Of a stretch of 11,437 bases of DNA, positions 1 through 5,413 are shown piece by piece; position 1 is the first letter of the stretch, and every line of letters starts with the position of its first letter. This stretch comes from an uncultured Pirellulaceae bacterium (GTDB taxonomy: Bacteria; Planctomycetota; Planctomycetia; Pirellulales; Pirellulaceae), in contig CAKQNH010000069.1 of the NCBI GenBank assembly GCA_934255105.1, positions 1-11,437 of the forward strand, in the 5' to 3' direction. The notes below the pieces were generated by a model. The model was given only the letters and a program-made list of their open reading frames with translations. It ran no database searches and was not told the DNA's origin. The position numbers and the translations under genes are program-made.

Positions 1-126
1 ATCTATATCTGTGCAATCCGTTTCCGCCCTCCCCCTTCCGCGCGCGGGCAGGGGTGCGATTCGCGTGGGCAGGGAGTGACTTGTGGGGTATTAAAAAGGC
101 GGCACGCCCGTTTTACCTCAGATGCT

Positions 127-251
127 TCATAACCCGCAGCGTCAGCAAGGAAGTTCGACTCCGATTTGAATCTCAATCGCCTGAATCACTATGGTTTTCC
201 CAGCTCGTCTGAAGTTGAGCCAATCTTGATTGCTGACGCTGCGGGTTATGA
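127..251. repeat. long inverted repeat, 22-bp arms (TRSVSK-type intergenic repeat)
   Basis: Bases 127-148 (TCATAACCCGCAGCGTCAGC and two more) are the exact reverse complement of 230-251, with 81 bases between the arms. The left arm and the bases just after it (132-153) recur identically for 22 bases at 814-835. Read in one frame the repeat gives the peptide TRSVSK, a string I recall from many small overpredicted ORFs of Rhodopirellula genomes. That makes a dispersed non-coding repeat family the likely identity (recollection, not checked). Possible roles are a mobile MITE-like or REP-like element, a transcription end signal, or an RNA hairpin. No target duplication is visible. Confidence 0.75.
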
Positions 252-376
252 TTGCAAAGCTGGCTGCCGTCGGAAGAAGATGTGGGTATAAAAAGGCAAA
301 ACACCCCTGGCTAATTAGAACGCTTTGCTGGCTATTTCTGCGGATGTACTCCAGGCAGAGGCGCATTGCGGGCTGT

Positions 377-392
377 TTGGCACTCTATTTGC
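377..392 (+). promoter_or_regulatory. sigma-54 (RpoN) -24/-12 promoter of the repeat lipoprotein gene
   Basis: The sequence TTGGCAC, five bases, TTGC matches the established sigma-54 consensus TGGCAC-N5-TTGC at every conserved base. The GG (379-380) and GC (391-392) have the required 10-base gap. Transcription would begin near 404, giving a leader of about 60 bases before the ATG at 465. A ten-base match is expected by chance only about 0.02 times in a window of this size counting both strands, and it has the right orientation and distance. Such promoters need an AAA+ enhancer-binding activator, usually bound 80-200 bases upstream. No activator gene is in the window. Confidence 0.6.
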
Positions 393-464
393 GTTTTGGA
401 GCCCTTGAGACTGCGGCGATGTGCTCAGCAGACAACGAACGTTAGATTGGTAAAGAGGAACGTG

Positions 465-785
465 ATGATGAAGAGCTTTTTAGCCGTATTGGGTTTGGTC
501 GTGATGCTGTCTTCGGTAGGCTGTGAAGAGAGCATGCTGGACAAAAAGGCGGATGATGTCCGCGATGCCACTCAGCAAAGTGCCGACAACATTCGCGATA
601 ACGCGAACCAGACTGCAGATAATGTCCGTCAAGCCGATGGCAAGACAATCACTGGAGCTGCTCAGACCAAGGCGGGCGAGAGCACGGCCGACGCAATTGA
701 AGAAGTGGGCGAAGCGAAGGCGGATGCAGTGGAAGCGGCGGGTGAGAACAAGGCCGATCGCCTGGAGAGCTTGGACGACAAATAG
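465..785 (+). CDS. small lipoprotein of 11-residue amphipathic repeats (LEA-like)
   Basis: The protein has 106 residues. The start at 465 is chosen because AAAGAGG (452-458) sits 6 bases upstream and a signal peptide begins exactly there. In-frame sequence upstream to 366 has no such features. Residues 1-19 are a lipoprotein signal (KSFLAVLGLVVML core) ending in SSVG-C20, a slightly atypical lipobox with Ser at -3. The mature part has two blocks of three 11-residue repeats. Residues 29-61 are ADDVRDATQQS, ADNIRDNANQT and ADNVRQADGKT. Residues 75-106 are ADAIEEVGEAK, ADAVEAAGENK and ADRLESLDDK. Eleven-residue amphipathic repeats are typical of LEA group 3 and apolipoprotein-like helices that lie on membranes or protect against drying and osmotic stress. 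A protective role at the envelope is inference. A sigma-54 promoter precedes it and it stands alone. Confidence 0.85.
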   Translation: MMKSFLAVLGLVVMLSSVGCEESMLDKKADDVRDATQQSADNIRDNANQTADNVRQADGKTITGAAQTKAGESTADAIEEVGEAKADAVEAAGENKADRLESLDDK

Positions 786-812
786 GTCCATAGTGTTAGC
801 TAGAACAGTCGT

Positions 813-880
813 GACCCGCAGCGTCAGCAAGGAAGGAGAAGCACTGATCCCACTTCCGTGCGGGCGCTGCTAGGTTATGA
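813..880. repeat. hairpin copy of the TRSVSK-type intergenic repeat
   Basis: Bases 814-835 are identical to 132-153. The following 854-880 is a diverged reverse complement of the same core: TTCC, GCGCTGC and GGTTATGA line up with the arm at 230-251. The two arms could therefore fold into an imperfect hairpin with a loop of about 18 bases. It starts 28 bases after the lipoprotein stop, so it could act as a 3' end structure for that transcript. No T-run follows, so a standard intrinsic terminator is not supported. Confidence 0.65.
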
Positions 881-884
881 GTCT

Positions 885-911
885 TTGGCAATGCGGATTT
901 CAAATTATAGA
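885..911 (+). promoter_or_regulatory. possible sigma-70-type promoter for the lipid kinase
   Basis: TTGGCA (885-890, five of six matches to TTGACA) is followed after 15 bases by TATAGA (906-911, four of six matches to TATAAT). The spacer is shorter than the preferred 17 bases. It lies about 100 bases before the kinase start and is the best match in the gap, but planctomycete promoters are poorly defined. Confidence 0.25.
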
Positions 912-1009
912 AGCGATTTTGGCTACCCGCATCCGCCACTGTTATGGTTGGCCCGATGCTGAATCGCAAGCGCAGTACCCATAAGCCATAGGAAAATAGG
1001 AAAGCTGAC

Positions 1010-1963
1010 ATGCAACGCTTGCTGGTCTGGAATGGAGGCTCAGGGCAGGCTGCCGAGCATGCTGAATGGTTGGCCGAGATAGGCCGTGGCGATTCAATGC
1101 GGATCGTCGATCTATCGCGCGAGTGCAAGTTGACCGATGTCATCGCTACTGCATGCGATGCTGGCTGCAAGACGATCGTTGCGGCGGGGGGCGATGGCAC
1201 TGTCAACGCGGTGGTGAACTCTATTATGTCGCTCGACTTGCAGATCCGGCCAAGTTTGGCCATCCTTCCGCTGGGGACCGCCAATGATTTTGCTGGGACG
1301 CTGCAGATACCCGACGATATCGAGCAGGCACTGGAACTGATAAACACAGATCAGCTTCTGCCGGTCGACGTAGTTAAGATTAGCGCCCACAATTTCGAGC
1401 GCTTCTATGCGAACATCGCTGCAGGCGGGAATAGCGCGCGCGCTTCGGAATTGATCACCGACGAGATTAAGGCTCGTTGGGGGGCGTTTGCATATCTGCG
1501 TGGTGGCCTGCCTCTGCTCGCGGATTTGGAGACCTTCCAGATCACCGCCACCTGCGATACCGAGGAATTTCCCGACATCGGATGCTGGGCAGTCCTAGTT
1601 GCCAATGGTAAGACGAACGCCGGTCGGATTGTGGTCGCGCCCGATGCGTCCCCTATCGACGGGCTGCTCGATGTGATCATTATCCGCGACGGAACGGTGC
1701 TAAACATCGTTGATATCGTTTCTCAAGCGATGCTGGGGAACTATCTAGAATGCGAACAGGTCATCCATCGACAAGTCCGCCGACTGAGGCTACATTCGAA
1801 ACCAGGCATGCGGTTTACGATCGACGGAGAGTTGATCGATGAAGAGCCGGTCGAGTTTGAGGCGTTGGCTGGTGCCATTTCAATGTATGTCGGGGATGCT
1901 TTCTGGAAGGAGCAGCGGCCGACGCCCGCGACCTCGCAGAACTGTCCGACACTCCTTACTTAG
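1010..1963 (+). CDS. YegS/BmrU/DgkB-type lipid kinase (diacylglycerol kinase family)
   Basis: The protein has 317 residues, the usual length for the family. It transfers phosphate from ATP to a lipid hydroxyl, such as diacylglycerol in DgkB, at the inner face of the membrane. Visible motifs are GGDGT at 60-64 (nucleotide-binding loop), LPLGTANDFA at 86-95 (the classic second motif), YANIAAGG at 133-140, PIDGLLDV at 215-222 (region of the family's catalytic Asp) and FTIDGE at 269-274 in the C-terminal beta-sandwich. The N-terminal strand reads WNGGSG instead of the common NPxSG, a mild departure. AGGAAA (998-1003) lies 6 bases before the ATG. Lipid substrate cannot be told from sequence. An SDR gene follows after 69 bases and might be cotranscribed. 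No signal peptide is seen, as expected for a peripheral enzyme. Confidence 0.93.
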   Translation: MQRLLVWNGGSGQAAEHAEWLAEIGRGDSMRIVDLSRECKLTDVIATACDAGCKTIVAAGGDGTVNAVVNSIMSLDLQIRPSLAILPLGTANDFAGTLQIPDDIEQALELINTDQLLPVDVVKISAHNFERFYANIAAGGNSARASELITDEIKARWGAFAYLRGGLPLLADLETFQITATCDTEEFPDIGCWAVLVANGKTNAGRIVVAPDASPIDGLLDVIIIRDGTVLNIVDIVSQAMLGNYLECEQVIHRQVRRLRLHSKPGMRFTIDGELIDEEPVEFEALAGAISMYVGDAFWKEQRPTPATSQNCPTLLT

Positions 1964-2010
1964 AGACTGTAATTAGATACTTAAAGTCAGTAATTAGTTA
2001 GAGACTGTAA
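1960..2010. repeat. 13-bp direct repeat bracketing the kinase-SDR spacer
   Basis: TTAGAGACTGTAA occurs at 1960-1972, overlapping the kinase stop codon, and again at 1998-2010. Between them TAATTAG also occurs twice (1970-1976 and 1991-1997). The spacer is much more AT-rich than its surroundings. It may be a small duplication or a pair of protein-binding sites ahead of the SDR gene. Confidence 0.6.
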
Positions 2011-2032
2011 AATCATGACGTAGAGATCAGCG

Positions 2033-2818
2033 ATGCAGGTTAGTCTGGATGGTAAAGTCGCTTGGATAACAGGGGGAAGCGAAGGTATTGGGCGCGGTAT
2101 TGCTCTGCTGGCCGCTAAGTGTGGGGCGCGAGTAGCCATCACTGGGAGGGACGAAGAGTCCTTGCGACAGGTCGTCGCTGAGATTGAGCAAGCGGGGGGC
2201 GAAGCGATGCTGGCCTGTGCTGATGTCAGCCAGAGCGATGAAGTCCTGCGGTGCGTTGAAGCGATCATGCACCGCTGGCATCAACTGGACTTTGTATGCG
2301 CCAACGCGGGTACCAATGGCACCTGGGCACCGATCGAGCAACTCTCTCCAGACGATTGGTCGGAGACCCTGGCGGTAAATTTGACCGGCACCTTTCTTAC
2401 CATCCATCACAGCGTGCCCCATTTAACCGCTGGAGCGAGCATCGTTATTATCTCTTCGGTAAACGGTACGCGGATGTTTAGCAACCTGGGCGCAACCGCC
2501 TATGCGACCAGCAAAGCTGGGCAATTGGCGTTGGGGCAAATGTTGGCTCTGGAATTGGCACCTCGCAAAATTCGTGTGAATGTCATCTGCCCTGGCGCGG
2601 TTGACAGCAACATCCATGAGAAAACGACGCGTGAGAATTTAGATTCCCTGCAGGCACAGGTCGACTTCCCCGACGGTGGCATCCCGTTAACAGGCGGTGA
2701 CATGGGGACGCCCAAGCAGGTAGCGCAGTTGGCCGTTTTTCTAGCGAGCGACTGCGCGGCATTCATCACTGGAACTCCGGTGTGGATCGACGGCGCCCAG
2801 TCGCTGCTGCAGGGCTGA
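2033..2818 (+). CDS. short-chain dehydrogenase/reductase (classical SDR)
   Basis: The protein has 261 residues, typical of classical SDRs, which are NAD(P)H-dependent oxidoreductases with a Rossmann fold. Motifs are TGGSEGIG at 13-20 (dinucleotide-binding TGxxxGxG), R39 after the second strand (ITGRDEES, which often favours NADPH), AD at 63-64, NAG at 91-93, N115 (AVNLTGT), catalytic SS at 141-142, Y157 and K161 in YATSK, and PG at 187-188. The C-terminal TGTPVWIDGAQSL is the usual SDR end. The tetrad N-S-Y-K is complete, so it should be active. The substrate cannot be predicted. The ribosome site is weak (TAGAGAT, 2021-2027). It ends 21 bases from a convergent YqaE gene. Confidence 0.93.
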   Translation: MQVSLDGKVAWITGGSEGIGRGIALLAAKCGARVAITGRDEESLRQVVAEIEQAGGEAMLACADVSQSDEVLRCVEAIMHRWHQLDFVCANAGTNGTWAPIEQLSPDDWSETLAVNLTGTFLTIHHSVPHLTAGASIVIISSVNGTRMFSNLGATAYATSKAGQLALGQMLALELAPRKIRVNVICPGAVDSNIHEKTTRENLDSLQAQVDFPDGGIPLTGGDMGTPKQVAQLAVFLASDCAAFITGTPVWIDGAQSLLQG

Positions 2819-2839
2819 TCCGCGAGCCGCGTGCTTCTC

Positions 2840-3025
2840 TTACTTGCGGAGAATGATGTACACGGCGTGGACGATGCCTGGAACGTAGCCCAGCATTGTC
2901 AATAAGATGTTTAGCCAAAAGTGCATTCCGAAGCCTACTTCTAGAAACACGCCCACGGGGGGTAGAAGAATAGCAAGTAGGATCTTGAGCACATCGCGGT
3001 CTGCGCGGGGGGCAACATTTGACAT
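2840..3025 (-). CDS. YqaE/Pmp3 family small membrane protein (first copy)
   Basis: This 61-residue two-helix protein belongs to the UPF0057 (YqaE/Pmp3) family. Residues 12-31 form the first helix with the signature LPPVGVFLEVG, and residues 35-58 form the second with LNILLTMLGYVPGIVHAVY. Family members sit in the cell membrane. The yeast member Pmp3 affects membrane potential and salt tolerance, and plant and bacterial members are commonly induced by salt or cold. AGGA on the minus strand (3036-3033) lies 7 bases before the ATG. The N-terminal ten residues (MSNVAPRADR) are a short polar extension missing from the second copy at 7806-7988. Confidence 0.93.
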   Translation of the reverse strand: MSNVAPRADRDVLKILLAILLPPVGVFLEVGFGMHFWLNILLTMLGYVPGIVHAVYIILRK

Positions 3026-3197
3026 TTGTAATTCCTAGGTATTAGCTTGAGAAACGCTGAGATGTAGCTCTGCAGGGGCGCAACATCGCACCTATTGGCG
3101 TTGCGGATTGAGTAGCCGCAGTTAGCGAATTCTGGGGAAAGTAGCCGAATTGCAGAGCCTGCCGACTTCGGCTGTGGCAGTGGATTTCCCGCAGCGC

Positions 3198-3455
3198 TTA
3201 TGGCGCGACAGACTGTGCTGCCGAACCCCACCAAGCCATTGCGGCCAGGGCGATCAGCAAGAGCAGAATCAGTAGTGCGGGATAGGTAAACCAAACAAGG
3301 GCACCGGGCGAGGTTGGATGTTCGTATTCCATGGGAGCATCCTCCCCCGCGAGAGTCTTTTCGATCGTCTCACCTACGGTAGCATCGTGCTGATCGCCGG
3401 CCGCATCTACGTCGGAATGTCGGGGCGGCGGGTTTGCATTGGGATTGGGCATCAT
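3198..3455 (-). CDS. small single-helix membrane protein of unknown function
   Basis: I do not recognise a family. The protein has 85 residues, or 84 if the second of two adjacent ATGs is used. AAGGAG on the minus strand lies 3 bases before the first ATG and 6 before the second, so the second start is slightly better placed, and the strong site argues for a real gene. Residues 1-50 are polar, rich in Pro, Asn and acidic residues, with no fold apparent. Residues 52-76 form one very hydrophobic helix (PALLILLLLIALAAMAWW), followed by a short tail. A tail-anchored or single-pass topology with the long polar part in the cytoplasm is plausible. It lies upstream of yqaE on the same strand with 172 bases between them, so cotranscription is possible but not clear. 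Confidence 0.7.
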   Translation of the reverse strand: MMPNPNANPPPRHSDVDAAGDQHDATVGETIEKTLAGEDAPMEYEHPTSPGALVWFTYPALLILLLLIALAAMAWWGSAAQSVAP

Positions 3456-3578
3456 TGGCTCCTTAAGAAGCAGAAGTGAGGACGTTGGGATAGAAGTGGA
3501 GCAATTTGCGTGCCCATCGACGCGGCTTGTTTGGGCGTTGCGTTCGGTTGTTTGCAGCGGTGGAACTCATCCATTCTG

Positions 3579-3609
3579 CGACCGATGCCTGCGATCGGTA
3601 CATCGGTCG
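3579..3609. promoter_or_regulatory. 9-bp inverted repeat, possible operator or hairpin
   Basis: CGACCGATG (3579-3587) is perfectly complementary to CATCGGTCG (3601-3609) across a 13-base gap. The centre-to-centre distance of 22 bases, about two helical turns, would suit a dimeric regulator on one face of the DNA. It lies between divergent genes. No T-run follows, which argues against a terminator. Confidence 0.35.
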
Positions 3610-3677
3610 ATAGCGGAACAGAACTTGCTTGTCAAATCTCGCTTAACCCAAACGGTCAAAATGTGGCGGCAGGCTGC

Positions 3678-3727
3678 GTAGAGGGCACTCGCTTGCATAG
3701 AAGTAGAGGGCACTCGCTTGCATAGAT
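3678..3727. repeat. 25-bp tandem duplication before the DUF4112 gene
   Basis: Two adjacent 25-base units (3678-3702 and 3703-3727) beginning GTAGAGGGCACTCGCTTGCA are identical except at their last base. The second covers an in-frame TTG at 3718 that could be taken as an upstream start of the next gene. Confidence 0.85.
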
Positions 3728-3792
3728 CCGACGTTTGGGTGTTGGTAGTGGCAGTGATCGTCGACAATTCCAAACCAAGGCTAGAATTGCTA

Positions 3793-4239
3793 ATGGCAAT
3801 CAATATTATATCAAACGCTCGTTCGCTGTCCGGCCAGGGCCGCGTGTCCAAGCAAACGATGGAAGGCGCGTCGGTCGGCAGTGAAGACATCGTGCTCGCG
3901 CTTCAGCGGATGCGGAAGCTGGCGAAGTTCATGGATACTGCCTACCGGATTCCGGGGACCAATTTCCGCTTTGGCTGGGATTCGATACTCGGACTCATAC
4001 CTGGCGTAGGCGATTTGGCCACCGGTATCGTCTCTGCTTCGATCGTCGGCTATGCGCTGCGAATGGGAGTCCGCAAACGCACCGTGGCTCGGATGTTGGC
4101 CAATCTAGGCGTCGACATGACGGTCGGCGTCGTGCCGCTGCTGGGGGATCTGTTCGATGCGAGCTTCAAGGCCAATATTCGCAATGTGGCACTTCTTGAG
4201 CGAGAGATGGCCAGGCGCGGGCAAGCTCGTCGCTCTTAG
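3793..4239 (+). CDS. DUF4112 family membrane protein
   Basis: The protein has 148 residues from the ATG at 3793. An in-frame TTG at 3718 would add 25 residues, but that lies inside a duplicated repeat and lacks a ribosome site. The domain covers residues 35-140. MDTAYRIPGTNFRFGWDS at 47-64 leads into LGLIPGVGD (66-74), and a matching VVPLLGDLFDAS (113-124) occurs about 45 residues later. This internal similarity suggests two related hairpins with a membrane-seeking helix between (75-91). The C-terminal KANIRNVALLE (127-136) is typical of the family. DUF4112 proteins are short membrane-associated proteins of unknown function, widespread in bacteria. The N-terminal 30 residues are low in structure. 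The ribosome site is poor, so the exact start is uncertain. Confidence 0.85.
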   Translation: MAINIISNARSLSGQGRVSKQTMEGASVGSEDIVLALQRMRKLAKFMDTAYRIPGTNFRFGWDSILGLIPGVGDLATGIVSASIVGYALRMGVRKRTVARMLANLGVDMTVGVVPLLGDLFDASFKANIRNVALLEREMARRGQARRS

Positions 4240-4315
4240 GGGTAGAGCGGTCCGCGTGATTCCATGCCCGCTTTTATAGCGGCGATCTGTGAGTTTAGCA
4301 GGCTACTCCTGTTTC

Positions 4316-4354
4316 GCGAGCCAAGTGCGCGACCCAATGTAGCGCATGGCTCGC
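4316..4354. promoter_or_regulatory. stable stem-loop downstream of DUF4112
   Basis: GCGAGCCA (4316-4323) pairs with TGGCTCGC (4347-4354). After a two-base bulge, TGCGC (4326-4330) pairs with GCGCA (4342-4346), leaving an 11-base loop. Thirteen base pairs make this the strongest structure in the gap. There is no T-run after it, so it may protect the 3' end, end transcription with Rho, or be a remnant repeat. Confidence 0.45.
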
Positions 4355-4400
4355 CTGCCGTTTCGGCTAGCGTGAGCATCTAGTGCATGCAGTTTTTCGA

Positions 4401-4421
4401 CAATGGGCTTTTCCCCCATTG
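4401..4421. promoter_or_regulatory. 7-bp stem-loop in the BON leader
   Basis: CAATGGG (4401-4407) pairs with CCCATTG (4415-4421) over a 7-base pyrimidine-rich loop, about 118 bases before the BON start. It could be in the leader RNA or be an operator. Evidence is structural only. Confidence 0.3.
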
Positions 4422-4538
4422 CATTATTGGGGACTTTACAGTGTTGGCTGGCGGAATTTAACGGAAAATGAAGGATCTACGAAACAAAATGTTTGTTTCT
4501 CAAAAAGTAGAGCGTTTCAATCGGAGGAAATCCCAACA

Positions 4539-4820
4539 ATGCTCCAAGTGCTTCCCGCTCCGCGCACCCGGCCAGCTCGAATTCAGCGATCGGTAGCCAA
4601 TCCGTTGGAGACCCGCGTTCGACGGAGTTTGTGCAGCAGTCCGTATGGTCAACTGCGGATTGTTCGTTGCCGCTGCGAGGCTGGGGCTGTTCAGCTCCTG
4701 GGTACACTCCCCTCTTTTTTCTTGAAGCAGATGGCTCAAGAAACGGCCAAGCGTATTGTTGGTGCGATGAAAATCGACAATCAAGTGGTAGTCAAATACG
4801 CTGAGGGAAACACTAGATGA
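4539..4820 (+). CDS. small BON-domain protein
   Basis: The protein has 93 residues from the ATG at 4539, which follows GGAGGAAA (4523-4530). The longer open frame from 4383 has no such site and its extra residues look random. Residues 25-86 match a BON domain, the alpha/beta module found in OsmY and in outer-membrane or phospholipid-binding proteins. An N-terminal helix (ETRVRRSLCSSPYGQL) is followed by IVRCRCEAGAVQLLGTLPS with the key G49-x-V51 and G55, a helix with KQMAQETAKRIVGA, and the closing strand IDNQVVVKY. No signal peptide is present: residues 1-24 are basic and Pro-rich, so a cytoplasmic site is likely. Its stop codon overlaps the start of the zinc-ribbon gene (ATGA), which implies translational coupling. 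A stress role is inferred from the family and neighbours only. Confidence 0.82.
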   Translation: MLQVLPAPRTRPARIQRSVANPLETRVRRSLCSSPYGQLRIVRCRCEAGAVQLLGTLPSFFLKQMAQETAKRIVGAMKIDNQVVVKYAEGNTR

Positions 4821-5038
4821 TTACTACGAGTTTTAATCAATCGTGTCCGATTTGTGGGCGCAAGCTACTGGTTCCCGTCGAGTGTTTGGGAATGGAGGTT
4901 CAGTGCTCTCACTGCAAGGGCCACTTTCTGGCCAGGGAAGGGTCCGCTATTTGGCGGGAAGATGAGCTGCTAACCAGCTTGAATAGTCGAGCCGACTTGC
5001 TGCTGGCGAAGCACCTGGCCGCGTCCGCAGCGCGTTAG
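4817..5038 (+). CDS. small zinc-ribbon protein
   Basis: The protein has 73 residues. C10-P-I-C13 and C30-S-H-C33 form a four-cysteine zinc knuckle pair 16 residues apart (CPICGR, then VQCSHCKGHF), a rubredoxin-like zinc ribbon. An extra C23 lies between them. The rest (40-73) is a probable helix with ADLLLAKHLA. Such ribbons (CPxC-x-KLxVP-x-LG-x-xVxCxHC) are common in planctomycetes as small proteins or as end domains of signalling proteins, where they mediate protein or nucleic-acid contacts. The exact role is unknown. The ATG at 4817 overlaps the BON stop, so the two are read from one message. The kinase pseudogene starts within 10 bases of its stop, which suggests the original operon was BON, zinc ribbon, kinase, regulator. 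Confidence 0.8.
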   Translation: MITTSFNQSCPICGRKLLVPVECLGMEVQCSHCKGHFLAREGSAIWREDELLTSLNSRADLLLAKHLAASAAR

Positions 5039-5045
5039 CCACCGT

Positions 5046-5413
5046 CTTGAAGCTCTTTGAATCGTATGCTCGAAGCGATGCCGGACAAGCCCAACGTGGC
5101 GCTTGTCATTATTCAACATCTGGATTCAACATCTGGCGCGCGACGAGCCGAGCCTAGCTGCTGAACTGCTGGCTCGGTACATCCGTCGGAAATCAAAGTA
5201 CTGGCAAGCGATTAGTTGATCAGCGTCACTGATTTCTTTCGCGACGATGGTAAAGGCATGGAAATTGCACTTATCAATAAAGCCAGTACGAACGGGCTGC
5301 GGATCGTGCGTTTCCGAGCCGAGTCCCTAGCGGGGAAGCTCGAAATTGAATCTTGCACAGGCGCTGGCACACTTGTCAAACCCACTATTCCACAACGCAG
5401 TTGTCAAACATGA
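5046..5413 (+). pseudogene. remnant of a CheB-CheR-histidine kinase fusion gene
   Basis: Three pieces of a multidomain signalling kinase survive in N-to-C order. First, 5069-5180 encodes LEAMPDKPNVALVIIQHL and then, one frame over, ARDEPSLAAELLARY, the start of a CheB methylesterase domain. The frame break coincides with an exact 13-bp tandem duplication (5111-5123 and 5124-5136), and removing one copy joins the two peptides. Second, 5183-5245 reads PSEIKVLASD, a TAG stop at 5213-5215, then LISVTDFFRD, matching the CheR motif ending in VT-x-FFRD. TAG is one change from TTG (Leu). Third, from about 5246, DDGKGM runs straight on, followed by NGLRIVRFRAESLAGKLEIE and GAGTLVKPTIP: the G1, G2 and end of an HATPase domain. 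Well over a thousand codons of a full gene are missing, including active sites and the His box. Its last stop overlaps the intact regulator (ATGA), once its presumed partner. Confidence 0.85.
5111..5136. repeat. 13-bp tandem duplication causing the CheB frameshift
   Basis: ATTCAACATCTGG is present twice in direct succession (5111-5123 and 5124-5136). Thirteen bases shift the frame by one. With a single copy the CheB-like frame reads through as IIQHLARDEPSLAAELLARY. Confidence 0.9.

Larger units (their letters stand above)
1..464. other. gene-free leader region with repeats and a promoter
   Basis: No convincing gene lies here. The open frames on both strands have no ribosome binding site, no recognisable domain, and run through repeats. 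The stretch contains a 21-bp-period imperfect duplication of a G-rich segment (41-54 and 62-75), a 22-bp perfect inverted repeat (127-148 and 230-251) and a sigma-54-type promoter (377-392). A short GC stem (98-101 with 105-108) has a run of A before it, which would read as a weak terminator on the minus strand, but a 4-bp stem is too short to call. Confidence 0.7.
3456..3792. other. divergent spacer between the membrane protein and DUF4112 genes
   Basis: No supported gene is seen in these 337 bases. They should hold promoters for both flanking genes, but I see no convincing boxes. They contain a 9-bp inverted repeat (CGACCGATG at 3579-3587 with CATCGGTCG at 3601-3609, 13 bases apart) that could be an operator or a hairpin, and a 25-bp tandem duplication at 3678-3727. 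Confidence 0.6.
4240..4538. other. spacer with two stem-loops before the BON gene
   Basis: These 299 bases carry no supported gene. An open frame runs through the second part into the BON gene but has no start signal of its own. The stretch holds a strong bulged hairpin at 4316-4354, a 7-bp stem at 4401-4421 and an AT-rich run just before the BON ribosome site (4523-4529). I see no known riboswitch pattern. Confidence 0.55.

Noticed and set aside
93..114. intrinsic terminator on the minus strand
   Set aside because: The stem is only 4 bp (GGCG/CGCC), although five T follow on that strand. No gene reading into it is visible.
142..445. two small overlapping ORFs in the first spacer
   Set aside because: They arise from reading the inverted repeat (TRSVSN-like peptide). 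They have no start signals or domains.
366..464. N-terminal extension of the lipoprotein
   Set aside because: It overlaps the sigma-54 promoter and leader, has no ribosome site, and would bury the signal peptide.
796..1390. minus-strand ORFs over the start of the lipid kinase
   Set aside because: They are shadows of a gene with clear family motifs on the plus strand.
4383..4538. N-terminal extension of the BON protein
   Set aside because: The extra residues have no domain and include a stem-loop region. A good ribosome site precedes the ATG at 4539.
4240..4538. riboswitch or structured regulatory RNA
   Set aside because: Two hairpins exist, but I see no pattern of any known riboswitch class and no downstream metabolic or transport gene.
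5216..5413. independent small gene with an ATPase-like end
   Set aside because: It begins in the middle of a CheR motif and joins to the HATPase end without the N box. It is better read as part of the pseudogene.
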